DNA from: Myxococcota bacterium
GTDB lineage: Bacteria > Myxococcota_A > UBA9160 > UBA6930
Direction of reading: 5' to 3'
Length of the DNA stretch: 64,000 nt
Assembly (NCBI GenBank): GCA_028277885.1
Contig: JANQFK010000070.1
Location: 1 to 64,000, forward strand
Shown here one piece after another: positions 41,100 to 52,167 of this stretch. A program made the translations under genes and the position numbers. Position 1 is the first letter of the stretch, and the number at the start of each line of letters is the position of its first letter. The notes beneath the pieces were generated by a model. The model saw nothing but the letters and a program-made list of their open reading frames with translations, was not told the DNA's origin and did not search any database.

Positions 41100-41129
41100 G
41101 CGGTAATTCCGATTGACTACGATTACCGC
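41100..41129. promoter_or_regulatory. Perfect 30-bp inverted repeat operator
   Basis: GCGGTAAT (41100-41107), 14-nt centre, ATTACCGC (41122-41129): perfect 8-bp arms in the divergent intergenic region of the catabolic locus. The plus-strand -35 box sits in the centre. A TetR regulator is encoded at the end of the plus operon, making it the prime candidate to bind here. Confidence 0.7.
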
Positions 41130-41141
41130 AAGTGTTACCAA
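41113..41141 (+). promoter_or_regulatory. Promoter of the carboxylase/AtuA operon
   Basis: TTGACT (41113-41118), 17-nt spacer, TACCAA (41136-41141). The -35 lies within the inverted-repeat operator, so repressor binding would block it. The carboxylase start follows about 85 nt downstream. Confidence 0.55.
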
Positions 41142-41227
41142 CGCGTCAAGCCGGCCCCTGCACCACGAACCCCGGCCCCCTCGAATCTCCCTCGAATCCC
41201 CCTCGAATCCGGAAGGGATGGAACGCC

Positions 41228-42876
41228 ATGCAGCCCCTCCTCGCACCCCCCCTCCGCACGGGCCTCGACGGGCGCAGCGAGGCCTTCGCCGAGAACCGCA
41301 CCGCCATGCTGGAGCGCCTCGACGAGATCGCCCGGCTGCTCGTCGAGGCCGAGGCCGGCGGCGGCCCCGAGCACCACCAGCGCCTCGCCAGGCGCGGCAA
41401 GCTCCCGGTGCGCGAGCGCGTCGCCCTGGCCCTCGACCCGGACAGCCCCTTCCTCGAGATCAGCCCCCTCGCCGGCTTCAACTCCGACTACGCGATCGGC
41501 GGCGGCGCCGTCATGGGGATCGGCGTCATCGCCGGCGTCGAGTGCGTGATCTTCGCCAACGACCCCACCGTGCTGGGCGGGGCGCTCACCCCCTACGTGG
41601 CCAAGAAGTGGATGCGCGCCCTCGAGATCGCTCGGGACAACCACATCCCCTACGTGAGCTTCGTCGAGTCCGCGGGCGCCGACCTGCGCATGGAGCCGCC
41701 CGACGAGGGCGGGAAGAAGCGTCGCAAGGGCGCCAAGACCATGCACTTCGCCGAGACCGGGCGCTTCTTCTACGAGATGATCGAGCTCTCGAAGCTGCGC
41801 ATCCCGACGGTGTGCGTGGTGTTCGGCTCCTCCACCGCCGGCGGCGCCTACCAGCCGGGCATGTCGGACTACAACATCGTCATCAAGGAGCAGTCGAAGA
41901 TCTTCCTGGCCGGCCCGCCCCTGGTGAAGATGGCGATCGGCGAGGACTCGGACGACGAGACCCTGGGCGGCGCCCAGATGCACGCCGACGTCTCGGGCCT
42001 GGGCGAGTACCTGGCCGAGGACGAGCCCGACGCCCTGCGCCTGTGCCGCGAGGCGATGTCCCACCTCAACTGGCGCAAGGCGGGCCCCGAGCCCGATCCC
42101 GAGTTCGAGGAGCCGGTGCTCGACCCCGAGGAGCTGCTGGGCCTGATCGATCCCGAGCTGCGCCGGCCCGTGGACATCCGCGAGGTGATCGGGCGCGTCG
42201 TCGACGGCTCGCGATTCGAGGAGTGGAAGCCGCGCTACGGCACCACCCTGGTGTGCGGCTGGGCGCGCATCCAGGGCCACCCCATCGGCATCCTCGGCAA
42301 CAACGGCGTGCTGAACCCCGAGGCCGCCGAGAAGGGCGCCCACTTCATCCAGCTCGCCAACCAGATCGACGTGCCGCTGCTCTTCCTCCAGAACCTGACC
42401 GGCTTCGTGGTGGGCCGGGACGCCGAGCACGCGGGCATCATCAAGAAGGGCTCCCAGCTCATCAACGCCGTCACCAACTCCACGGTGCCCCACCTCACCG
42501 TGATCGTCGGCGCCTCCTACGGGGCCGGCACCTACGCGATGAGCGGCCGCGCCTTCGAGAACCGCTTCACCTTCATCTGGCCGAGCGCGAAGATCGCCGT
42601 CATGGGCGGCAAGCAGATCGCCGGCGTGATGTCGATCGTGCGCCGCGCGCGCGCGGCGCGGAAGGGGCTCGAGTTCGACGAGGAGTCCGACGCCAAGCTG
42701 GTGGCGGCCGTGGAGGCCATGCAGGAGCGGGGCTCCATCGCGCTCGAGGCCACGGGGGCGATCAGCGACGACGGCATCCTCGACCCCCGCGACACCCGCA
42801 CCGCCCTGGGAATCTGCCTCTCGGTGGTGCGCAACCGGCCCATCGAGGGCGCCAAGGGCTACGGAGTGTTCCGCCT

Positions 42877-42880
<4 letters not shown>
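41228..42880 (+). CDS. Acyl-CoA carboxylase beta subunit (AtuC/MccB-type carboxyltransferase)
   Basis: Protein of 550 aa; ATG at 41228 with GGAAGG upstream. Crotonase-fold carboxyltransferase: G-G-G-A-V-M-G-I-G-V, S-S-T-A-G-G-A-Y-Q-P-G-M-S-D, and T-G-F-V-V-G with V-G-A-S-Y-G-A-G-T-Y-A-M for the second half. Length and the N-terminal L-A-R-R-G-K-L-P-V-R-E-R-V match methylcrotonyl-/geranyl-CoA carboxylases, not the shorter acetyl-CoA type. It pairs with the downstream biotin-bearing subunit (4-nt overlap). Proposed role is carboxylation of a 3-methyl-enoyl-CoA. Confidence 0.92.
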
Positions 42881-44831
<1,951 letters not shown>

Positions 44832-44832
<1 letters not shown>

Positions 44833-46589
44833 TGGCCGAACCCATCCGTATCGCCAACTGCTCGGGCTTCTTCGGCGACCGCCTCTCGGCGGCGCGCGAG
44901 ATGGTGGAGGACGGGCCCATCGACGTCCTCACCGGCGACTGGCTCGCCGAGCTCACCATGCTGATCCTGGCGCGAACGCGGATGAAGCGGCCCGGCGGCG
45001 GCTACGCGCGCACCTTCGTCCAGCAGATGGAGCAGGTGCTCGGCACCTGCCTCGACCGCGGCATCAAGGTGGTCTCCAACGCCGGCGGCCTCGACCCCGA
45101 CGGCTGTGCCCAGGCCGTGGCCGAGGTGGCGGAGAAGCTCGGCCTGCGGCCGAAGATCGCCTACGTGCGCGGCGACGACCTGCTGCCCCGCATGCAGGAG
45201 CTGATCGCCGCGGACAAGCTCACCCACTTCGAGACCGGCGAGCCCATCAAGGACGCCTCGGCGTTCCTGACCGCCAACGCGTACCTGGGCTGCTGGGGCA
45301 TCGTCGAGGCCCTGCGCCAGGGCGCGGACGTCGTCATCACCGGGCGGGTCACCGATGCCGCCGTGGTGTGCGGCCCCGCCGCCTGGCACCACGGCTGGGA
45401 GCGCACCGACTGGGACGCCCTGGCGGGCGCCGTGGCGGCGGGCCACGTGATCGAGTGCGGCACCCAGGCGACGGGCGGCAACTACGCGTTCTTCACCGAG
45501 GTGCCGGGCATGGAGCGGGTGGGCTTCCCCTGGGCCGAGATCGGGGCCGACGGCTCCACGCGCTTCGGCAAGCACGAGGGCACCGGCGGCGAGGTCTCCA
45601 TCGGGACCATCACCTCCCAGCTCCTCTACGAGATCGGCGGGCCGCGCTACCTGGGCCCGGACGTCACCACGCGCTTCGACACCATCCAGCTCGAGCAGAT
45701 CGAGAAGGACCGGGTGCGCATGCACGGCGTGAAGGGCGAGCCGCCGCCCCCGACCTTGAAGGTGTGCATCAACCGCCCCGGCGGCTTCCGCAACGACATG
45801 AACGTCTGCCTCACGGGTCTCGACGTCGAGGCCAAGGCGAAGCTCGTGGAGGACGCGTTCTGGGAGGCGTGCCCCTTCGCTCCGAAGGACTTCGCCCAGG
45901 TGACGACGCGCCTGATCCGCACCGACCGGCCGGACCCGGACAGCAACGAGCAGGCCGTCGCGATCCTGAAGATCAGCGCCAAGGACCCGGACGAGAAGAA
46001 GGTCGGGCGCGCCTTCTCGAACGCGGTGATCGAGCTCGCCCTGGCCTCGATCCCGGGCTTCTTCGCCGTGGGCGGGGGCCCCGGCGCCGGCCGGCCCTTC
46101 GGCGTCTACGAGCCGGCCTGCGTGCCCGCCGATCTGGTGCCCCAGGAGGTGGTGGTGCTCGGCGGCGACACCACCGAGGTCTCGTCGGTGATCCCCGAGG
46201 CCACGGTCGCGGTGGAGCCCGCCCCGGGCCCCCGGGTCCCGGCGCCCGCCGGCGCCACGCGGGCCGCGCCCCTCGGCCTGGTCTTCGGCGCGCGCTCGGG
46301 CGACAAGGGCGGCAACGCGAACCTCGGCGTCTTCGCCCGCAGCGACGAGGCCTGGGCCTGGCTCGACGGCTTCCTCACCGAGGAGCGGCTGCGCGAGCTG
46401 CTGCCCGAGGTGCGGCCGCTGCGCGTGGAGCGCCACCCGCTGCCCAGCATCCGCTCCCTCAACTTCGTGATCCACGGGCTCCTCGAGGAGGGCGTCGCCG
46501 CCTCCACCCGTCAGGATCCCCAGGCCAAGAGCCTGGGCGAGTGGCTGCGGGCGCGGGTGGTGGAGCTGCCCGAGGCGCTGCTGCCGTGA
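44832..46589 (+). CDS. AtuA-family acyclic terpene utilisation protein
   Basis: Protein of 585 aa. N-terminal AtuA (DUF1446) domain, about 1-440: I-A-N-C-S-G-F-F-G-D-R, L-T-G-D-W-L-A-E-L-T-M, N-A-G-G-L-D-P and G-R-V-T-D-A-A. C-terminal ferredoxin-like domain of about 105 residues (R-S-G-D-K-G-G-N-A-N) that in Pseudomonas is a separate part of the same gene. Needed for citronellol/geraniol growth, biochemical activity unsettled. A GTG three nt earlier would add one residue. Couples to the TetR gene through GTGA. Confidence 0.88.
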
Positions 46590-47245
46590 GCGCGTCCCGG
46601 TCTCCCGGAGCCCGGCGCGAGCGCATGCGCTTCCCCAGCGTGCGCCCGCCGAAGCCGCTGCTCCCGGCGGAGACCGAGCGCCGGCTCACCTCCCGCCAGC
46701 TCGAGGTGCTCGACGAGCTCGAGGCGCTGATGGCCGACGACGGCTTCGCCGAGCTCACCATGGCGGAGATCGCGTCGCGGGTGAACTGCTCCCTGCGCAC
46801 CCTCTACGGCATCGTGCCGAGCAAGGACGAGCTGGTCCTCACCCTGGTGGACCGCAAGGCCCACCGGATCGGGCGGGCCGCCATCGAGGCCCTCGACGCG
46901 AGCCTCTCGCCCCTCGACGCGCTACGCGTCTACCTGCGCGCGGTGAACCAGCTCGTGCAGCCCACCACGGCGGTGTTCTTCCGCGACTTCGCCCGGGTGC
47001 CCGGCGCCAAGCGCCTGATCGACGCCCACGAGGCCTACGTGGTCGCCATCACCGAGAACCTGCTGGACCGCGCCGTGGCCGAGGGGCAGGTGCGGCCCGT
47101 GGACACCGCCGCCTTCGCCCACGTGATGGGCAGCCTCGGCCGCGAGCTCAGCCAGCCCGAGGTGCTGGCGTCGCTCCAGGGCACGCCCACCGAGACCGCC
47201 AACGCGGTCACCGAGGTCATCCTGCGCGGGCTCGCGGCCGCCTAG
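46586..47245 (+). CDS. TetR-family transcriptional regulator
   Basis: Protein of 219 aa; GTG at 46586 overlaps the stop of the AtuA-type gene. An ATG at 46625 is an alternative that removes a basic stretch. HTH region: E-L-T-M-A-E-I-A-S-R-V-N-C-S-L-R-T-L-Y-G, then the ligand-binding helices. Ends the catabolic operon; it is the only regulator in this locus and likely binds the perfect repeat at 41100-41129, repressing both arms until an acyl-CoA ligand accumulates. Ligand and binding are inferred. Confidence 0.87.
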   Translation: MSASRSPGARRERMRFPSVRPPKPLLPAETERRLTSRQLEVLDELEALMADDGFAELTMAEIASRVNCSLRTLYGIVPSKDELVLTLVDRKAHRIGRAAIEALDASLSPLDALRVYLRAVNQLVQPTTAVFFRDFARVPGAKRLIDAHEAYVVAITENLLDRAVAEGQVRPVDTAAFAHVMGSLGRELSQPEVLASLQGTPTETANAVTEVILRGLAAA

Positions 47246-47305
47246 GGATCACCGCGCGCTGCGAGGTACCCCTCGCGGCCCTCCGGACGTACCCTGAACG
47301 TCGAC

Positions 47306-47692
47306 GTGCTCGGGACCCTCACGCAGTTCGCCGAGGCCTTTCTCGGCCAGCCCCTCTGGCTGCTGATCTGGATGGGCTGGATGGGCACGGTGAACCTCAC
47401 GAGCCTGCTCTTCCTGGGGCACGCGGCCGCCCGCTGGGTGCTCGTCGCCTTCCTGTGCTCCTTCGTCACGATGGTGCTGCTCTTCGCGGCGTCCGGGTAC
47501 ACGCGGCTGCTGGGCCTGGGCCACGTGCTGTTCTGGACGCCGCTGCTCGTCCATCTCTGGCGCAGCGGCGCGCTGCTCGACGCGAGCGAGCGCGTCGGGC
47601 GCTGGCTGCGCGTGCTCTTCGCCACCAACGCCGCCTCGCTGGTGATCGACTACGTCGACGTCGCCCGCCATCTGCTGGGCGAGCGGGGCTGA
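47306..47692 (+). CDS. Small four-helix membrane protein
   Basis: Protein of 128 aa, GTG start, with about four hydrophobic helices (about 15-35, 42-63, 69-85, 103-122) and few charges. G-Y-T-R-L-L-G-L-G-H and S-L-V-I-D-Y-V-D-V-A-R lie at loops. No family recognised and no clear ribosome site. Followed by a lipoprotein gene after 4 nt, so the two are likely cotranscribed. Confidence 0.6.
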   Translation: MLGTLTQFAEAFLGQPLWLLIWMGWMGTVNLTSLLFLGHAAARWVLVAFLCSFVTMVLLFAASGYTRLLGLGHVLFWTPLLVHLWRSGALLDASERVGRWLRVLFATNAASLVIDYVDVARHLLGERG

Positions 47693-47696
47693 TGCC

Positions 47697-48791
47697 GTGA
47701 GGCTCGCGGCGGTGCTGCTGCTCGGGCTGGCGCTGCTCCAGCTCGCCTGCCCCGGGCCGGCGGCGCGCCGGCGTCCGATCCCGATCACCGATCCCCAGGC
47801 CCAGTTCGAGACCGCCGAGCGCCTCGCCGCCGCGCGCGAGTCCGGCGAGCCGCTGGGTGACGCCGTCGCGTGGTACCGCCGGGCCGGCCACGCGGGCCAC
47901 CTCGGCGCCCAGCTGCGGCTCGCCGAGGCCTACGACGGCGGCGAGGGCGTGCTCAAGGACCGCACCGAGGCGCTGCGCTGGTACCGGCGGGCCGCCGAGC
48001 AGCAGGACGCCGAGGCCCAGTACCAGGTCGCCGTGCGCAGCGCCGAGGGCGAGGGCATCGCGCCCGATGCCGAGGCCGCCGTGGCCTGGCTGCGCCGCGC
48101 CGCCGAGGGCGGCCATCCCGCCGCGCAGCACGCGCTCGCGACCTGGCTCGAGCGCGGTCGCTTCGTCGACCCCGACCCCGCGGAGGCGACGCGCTGGTAC
48201 CGGCGGGCCGCCGAGGGCGGCCACCGCGACGCGCGCTTCGTGCTCGGCGTGCGCCTCGCCCAGGGCGACGGCGCCGAGCGCGACCTCGCCGAGGCCTGGC
48301 GCTGGCTGCTGCTCGCCTCGGGCGACGACGTCGCCGAGGCCCGGCTCGCCCTCGAGATCCTCGACCAGCGCATCCTCGAGGCCGAGCGCGAGGAGGGCCG
48401 GCGCCGGGCCTGGGAGACCTCGTCGGGCACGGCGGACGTCGCCGAGATCGAGCTCCGGCTGGGCCGGCGCTACGCCGAGGGCCGTGGCGTCGCGCGCGAC
48501 CCCGAGCGCGCCGCGCGCTGGTTCCTGCGCGCCGCCGAACGCGGCAACGCCCGGGCGCAGTACGAGATCGGCCTGCGTCTCGCCCACGGCCGCGGCGTTG
48601 CGCCGGACCCGGTCGCTGCGCACCAGTGGATCGCGCTGGCGGTGGGGCGCGGGGTGGACCACGCCGGGGCGCGCCGCGCGCTGGCCGAGGCCGAGGCGCG
48701 GCTCGGGCCCGAGGAGCTCGCCGCCTCCCGGGCCCGGCAGCGTCGCTGGAGCGAGGGCCAGGCGTCCGCCACCCGGGCGCGGCCCCGCTGA
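47697..48791 (+). CDS. Sel1-repeat lipoprotein
   Basis: Protein of 364 aa. Lipobox L-Q-L-A-C near residue 18. About six SLR repeats of 36 residues, recognisable by W-Y-R-R-A-A-E-x-G-H...A-x-x-x-L-G...Y-x-x-G-x-G-V-x-x-D. These helical solenoids bind other proteins, often in envelope stress or secretion complexes. DNA-level repeats are visible (same stretch at 47978 and 48197). Partner unknown; the upstream small membrane protein is a candidate. Confidence 0.87.
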   Translation: MRLAAVLLLGLALLQLACPGPAARRRPIPITDPQAQFETAERLAAARESGEPLGDAVAWYRRAGHAGHLGAQLRLAEAYDGGEGVLKDRTEALRWYRRAAEQQDAEAQYQVAVRSAEGEGIAPDAEAAVAWLRRAAEGGHPAAQHALATWLERGRFVDPDPAEATRWYRRAAEGGHRDARFVLGVRLAQGDGAERDLAEAWRWLLLASGDDVAEARLALEILDQRILEAEREEGRRRAWETSSGTADVAEIELRLGRRYAEGRGVARDPERAARWFLRAAERGNARAQYEIGLRLAHGRGVAPDPVAAHQWIALAVGRGVDHAGARRALAEAEARLGPEELAASRARQRRWSEGQASATRARPR

Positions 48792-48805
48792 GCCCCGCCT
48801 TGGAG

Positions 48806-48833
48806 CGCCGCGGCGCCGCGGCGCCGCGGCGCC
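48806..48833. repeat. 8-nt tandem repeat CGCCGCGG x3.5
   Basis: Exact tandem copies of CGCCGCGG at 48806-48813, 48814-48821 and 48822-48829, then a partial unit. Just before a TATCCT hexamer at 48834-48839 upstream of the CBS gene. Could form a long hairpin; may vary in copy number. Confidence 0.75.
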
Positions 48834-48868
48834 TATCCTGTGGCGCCCGTTGCCGTGGGGGGCGGTCC

Positions 48869-49303
48869 ATGAAGCGCATACCGGCCATCGCCTCGCTGAT
48901 GACGCCCTTCCCCTACTCGGTGGACGTGAGCGAGCCCGCCAGCAAGGCCGAGGCCGCCATGGCGGAGCACGAGATCCACCACCTGCCCGTGACCGACGGC
49001 GGCACCCTGGTGGGCGTGGTCTCCGAGCGCGACCTGCGCCCGGTGCTGCACCCCAACCGGCGCGACGAGGAGCCCCGGGACCCGCCGGTCCGGGACGTGT
49101 GCGTCCGCGAGGCCTTCATCGTCGAGCTCTCCGAGCCCCTCGACCAGGTGCTGATGGAGATGGCCGAGGGCCGCTTCGACTCCGCCCTGGTGGTGAAGCG
49201 GGGCAAGCTCGCCGGGATCTTCACGGTGAGCGACGCCTGCCGCGCCTTCGGCGAGTTCCTGCGCGAGCAGGTGCGCTCGAGCGGGGGCGACGACGCCGCC
49301 TAG
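48869..49303 (+). CDS. CBS-domain-pair protein
   Basis: Protein of 144 aa made of two CBS domains (V-D-V-S-E-P-A-S-K-A...H-L-P-V-T-D-G-G-T-L-V-G-V-V-S-E-R-D-L, then a second with F-D-S-A-L-V-V-K-R-G-K-L-A-G-I-F-T). Such stand-alone pairs bind adenine nucleotides and act as energy sensors. Preceded by a TATCCT hexamer and a short leader; start ATG follows GGGGGGCGG. Cytoplasmic; effector unknown. Confidence 0.88.
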   Translation: MKRIPAIASLMTPFPYSVDVSEPASKAEAAMAEHEIHHLPVTDGGTLVGVVSERDLRPVLHPNRRDEEPRDPPVRDVCVREAFIVELSEPLDQVLMEMAEGRFDSALVVKRGKLAGIFTVSDACRAFGEFLREQVRSSGGDDAA

Positions 49304-49360
49304 CGCGGCCCGTCCACGTCGTACTCGCCGCTGCGCGCGGGCAGCGCGTCGTTCTCCTGG

Positions 49361-49699
49361 CTAGCGGTCCCGCTCTGCGGGACCTTCCGCGGCGTCGCGC
49401 AACGCGCCAAGCGCGTCGCGCTCCTGGGGCATCACCACCCAGAGCGCCACGTAGAGCACGAGCCCCATGCCGCCCATGAACAGCGCGGCCAGCAGGAAGC
49501 CCAGGCGCACCAGGGTGGTGGGCAGGTCGAACTGCTCCGCGATCCCGCCGCAGACGCCGGCGATCATGCGATCGTCCCGGGAGCGCTGCCAGTCGCGCAC
49601 CGCCGGGCGGCGGTCGAGCCACGAGCGGCAGTAGCGGCAGCGCACCGCCGCGGCGCGCACCTCCTCGTGGCAGTAGGGACAGGTCTGGAACTCGCTCAA
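49361..49699 (-). CDS. Zinc-ribbon + PspC-domain membrane protein
   Basis: Protein of 112 aa; TTG at 49699 overlaps the stop of the upstream gene. N-terminal zinc ribbon with C-P-Y-C and C-R-Y-C (7-10 and 21-24), then a PspC domain (I-A-G-V-C-G-G-I-A-E-Q-F-D-L-P-T-T-L-V-R) and a hydrophobic helix. PspC proteins sense envelope stress. Third gene of an ECF sigma/anti-sigma operon, which fits a stress regulon. Confidence 0.8.
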   Translation of the reverse strand: MSEFQTCPYCHEEVRAAAVRCRYCRSWLDRRPAVRDWQRSRDDRMIAGVCGGIAEQFDLPTTLVRLGFLLAALFMGGMGLVLYVALWVVMPQERDALGALRDAAEGPAERDR

Positions 49700-50151
49700 G
49701 ACAGGGCCTCCCGGTGGCGCCGCACCAGCGCGTGGTGGGCCAGGGACGGAAGCGCGGCGCACACCAGGGCGAGCCAGCCCGCGGCGCCGAAGACGTAGAC
49801 CGTGGGGATCCCGCGGGCGAAGGGCTCGGGCAGCCAGGAGGCCAGCAGCGACGGCCCCCACCACCACACCGCCGCGTTCCAGAGCACCGCCACGGCGAGG
49901 GGGAGCGCCACCGCCACCGCCATGCGGGCGAGCGCGGCGGCCAGGGCGGCGGGATGGCTCGCCGCCAGCTCGGCGCGCGCCCGCTGCACGGTTCGGGCGA
50001 CGAGCTCCGGCGGTGCCTCGGGCCCGGCGTCGAGGCCTTCGCGCAGCGTGGCGAGCTCGCGCAGCAGCGCCGCATCCCCGGGGTCGGTGCCGGCGCCGTC
50101 GAGCGGCCCCCGCGCCAGGAACGCCTCGATCCGCCGCTCCTCAGTCTCCAT
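49696..50151 (-). CDS. Putative anti-sigma factor
   Basis: Protein of 151 aa overlapping the sigma gene by 11 nt. Acidic helical N-terminus (residues 1-65), then two hydrophobic segments (about 73-95 and 115-137). Position directly after an ECF sigma and the cytosolic N-domain plus membrane anchor fit an anti-sigma factor, but no zinc H-x3-C-x2-C motif is visible, so the class is uncertain. Confidence 0.6.
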   Translation of the reverse strand: METEERRIEAFLARGPLDGAGTDPGDAALLRELATLREGLDAGPEAPPELVARTVQRARAELAASHPAALAAALARMAVAVALPLAVAVLWNAAVWWWGPSLLASWLPEPFARGIPTVYVFGAAGWLALVCAALPSLAHHALVRRHREALS

Positions 50152-50683
50152 CGGTCTCTCCCACCGGCTCCTCCCGGGCGCGCAGCGCGCGCACCGCCGC
50201 GTGCAGCCGGCTCTTCACGGTTCCGCGCGGGATGCTGGCCGCCTCGGCGATCTCGGGCTCCGAGAGCCCACCGAAGTAGCGCAGCAGCAGCACCTCCCGC
50301 AGGCGCTCGGGCAGCTCGCCGAGACGCTCGTGCACGTCGAGGGCGAGCTCCGGGGGCAGGGGCCGCGGCTCCTCGGCGCTCGCCGCGGTGCGGGCGAGCG
50401 CCGCCCGGGCGCGCTGCCAGCTGGCGAGCCGGCGCCCGCGGTCGCGGCACAGGTTGTTGGCGATCTGGAACAGCCAGGTCGAGAAGCGCCGGCTCGGGTC
50501 GAAGCGGCCGCGCGAGCGCACCACCCGCAGCCAGGTGTCCTGGAAGAGGTCGTCGGTCGCCGAGGCTTCGACGCGGCGGTGCAGGAACCCGTACAGGGGC
50601 CCGCGCCAGCGCTGGATCAGCACGCCGAGCGCCGCGTCGTCTCCCGCCTGCACCTGCATCATGAGCTCTTCGTCCGTCGCCAC
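50141..50683 (-). CDS. ECF-family RNA polymerase sigma factor
   Basis: Protein of 180 aa from GTG at 50683 (another GTG at 50692 is possible). Region 2: D-L-F-Q-D-T-W-L-R-V, W-L-F-Q-I-A-N-N; region 4: L-R-E-V-L-L-L-R-Y-F-G-G-L-S-E-P-E-I-A-E with R-G-T-V-K-S-R-L-H. It should direct RNA polymerase to envelope-stress promoters and be held by the overlapping downstream membrane protein. Divergent from the amine-oxidase-like gene with a 113-nt gap. Confidence 0.9.
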   Translation of the reverse strand: MATDEELMMQVQAGDDAALGVLIQRWRGPLYGFLHRRVEASATDDLFQDTWLRVVRSRGRFDPSRRFSTWLFQIANNLCRDRGRRLASWQRARAALARTAASAEEPRPLPPELALDVHERLGELPERLREVLLLRYFGGLSEPEIAEAASIPRGTVKSRLHAAVRALRAREEPVGETDGD

Positions 50684-50796
50684 CGCGCGCACGGTATCAC
50701 CGCGCGCCGCGGGTCTGGGCCCCGCCATCGCTCGCGTCGTACTACGCGGCGCCGGGCCCCCGGGTTCGCGGGGACCTGCGATAGTCTCCCCCCGGG

Positions 50797-52167
50797 ATGC
50801 AGGGCCCTCGAACCATCGTGATCGGCGCCGGGATGGCGGGGCTCGCCGCGGCCCGCCGCCTCCACGCCGCCGGCGCCGAGGTGACGCTCCTCGAGCGCGC
50901 GTCCCGGCCCGGCGGGCGGGCCGGCCACGCGGGCCGCGAGAGCTGGTGGTTCGACTCGGGCGCCCACGCGGTGAGCAGCGCCGACTCGGCGCTGCTCGGC
51001 TTCGTGGGCGAGGCCGGCCTCGCCGCCCAGGCGCTGCCCCTGCGCCCCCTGCTGCTCGCCCAGATGCACCGGGGCCGGGCGGCGCCCGTGAGCCCCCGGG
51101 ACTGGAGCGGAGCGGCGCGCATCCCGGGCCTGCGCTGGCGCGACGCGCTGCGTCTGGTCCGCCTCGAGCGGCTGCTGTCGCGCTTCGACGCGATCCTCGA
51201 CCCCCACGCGCCCGAGCGCGGCGCGCGCCTCGACGACCGCAGCGCCGCCGACTTCGCGCGCCTCTACTTCGGCGCCAGCGCGCTCTCCCACTGGGCGGCA
51301 CCGCTCCTCGCCGAGACCTGCGGCGGCGACCCCGCCGAGGCGAGCCGGCTGCTGCTGATGGGGCTGCTGCGCCAGCGGCGCTGGGCCACGCCGGGGAGCC
51401 TGCGCGTCGGTCTCGGGCGTCTCGTCGAGGCCGCCGCCGAGCCCCTCGACGTGCGCCTCGGCTCGGAGGTGGAGGCGATCGAGGAGCGCGGCGGACGGCT
51501 CGAGGTGCGGCTCGCGGGCGGAGACCCGCTCGACGCCGAGGCCGTCGTGGTGGCCACCCGGGCCGACGCGGCGCGGCGCATCGCCGCCCCCCTGCTCGTG
51601 TCCGCCGAGGACGACCATCTCGCCGGCGTCGCCTACGCGCCCGCGGTGGTGCTCCATGCGGCGCTCTCCCGGTCGCTGGCGGGCGTCGCCACGCGCCTGC
51701 GCTTTCCCGCCGGCAGCGGCTGGCCCCTCGCGAGCGCGACCCTCGAGTGCGGCGTGCCCGAGTCGCCCGAGCTGCCGCCGGCCCGGGTGCCCGGCCGCGC
51801 GGGCGCGGTCTCGCTGGTGGCGAGCCCGGCGTGGAGCCGGGCGCGTCTCGACGCGCCCGACGAGAGCCTCGAGAAGGAGCTCCTCCCGAGCCTCGACCGG
51901 CTCAATCCGAGCGCCTCGGGCTGGCTCGAGTTCACGCGGGTCGAGCGCCACCGCGAGGCCTGGCCGCGCTTCGACGTCGGGCACGGGCGCGCCCTGGCGC
52001 GGCTGCGCGGCGTGCTCGCGGACCGCCGGGCCGCGGGCCGGCGCCTCTACCTCGCCGGCGACCACCTCGCGCTCCCCACCCTGGACGGCGCCGTGGCGAG
52101 CGGCCGGCGCGCCGCCGACGAGGCCCTGGCGGACCTCGGCGTCACTCCGAGAGGCGCGCCACGGTGA
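50797..52167 (+). CDS. FAD-dependent amine-oxidase-like oxidoreductase
   Basis: Protein of 456 aa. N-terminal dinucleotide-binding motif G-A-G-M-A-G-L-A-A-A-R-R-L (about 10-22), L-L-E-R-A-S-R-P-G-G-R-A, and C-terminal L-A-G-D-H-L-A-L-P-T-L-D-G-A-V-A-S-G flavin-contact motif. Protoporphyrinogen oxidase/carotene-desaturase-like superfamily; substrate undetermined. TAGTCT lies 9 nt before the ATG with no ribosome site, pointing to a near-leaderless mRNA. Its 3' end overlaps mutS2 by 26 nt on the other strand. Confidence 0.82.
   Translation: MQGPRTIVIGAGMAGLAAARRLHAAGAEVTLLERASRPGGRAGHAGRESWWFDSGAHAVSSADSALLGFVGEAGLAAQALPLRPLLLAQMHRGRAAPVSPRDWSGAARIPGLRWRDALRLVRLERLLSRFDAILDPHAPERGARLDDRSAADFARLYFGASALSHWAAPLLAETCGGDPAEASRLLLMGLLRQRRWATPGSLRVGLGRLVEAAAEPLDVRLGSEVEAIEERGGRLEVRLAGGDPLDAEAVVVATRADAARRIAAPLLVSAEDDHLAGVAYAPAVVLHAALSRSLAGVATRLRFPAGSGWPLASATLECGVPESPELPPARVPGRAGAVSLVASPAWSRARLDAPDESLEKELLPSLDRLNPSASGWLEFTRVERHREAWPRFDVGHGRALARLRGVLADRRAAGRRLYLAGDHLALPTLDGAVASGRRAADEALADLGVTPRGAPR

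Noticed and set aside
47978-48220. Direct repeats inside the Sel1 gene as an insertion duplication
   Set aside because: They encode consecutive SLR repeats; duplication is part of the protein's solenoid.
49304-49360. Additional small gene between the CBS and PspC genes
   Set aside because: Only 57 nt, with no start plus ribosome site.
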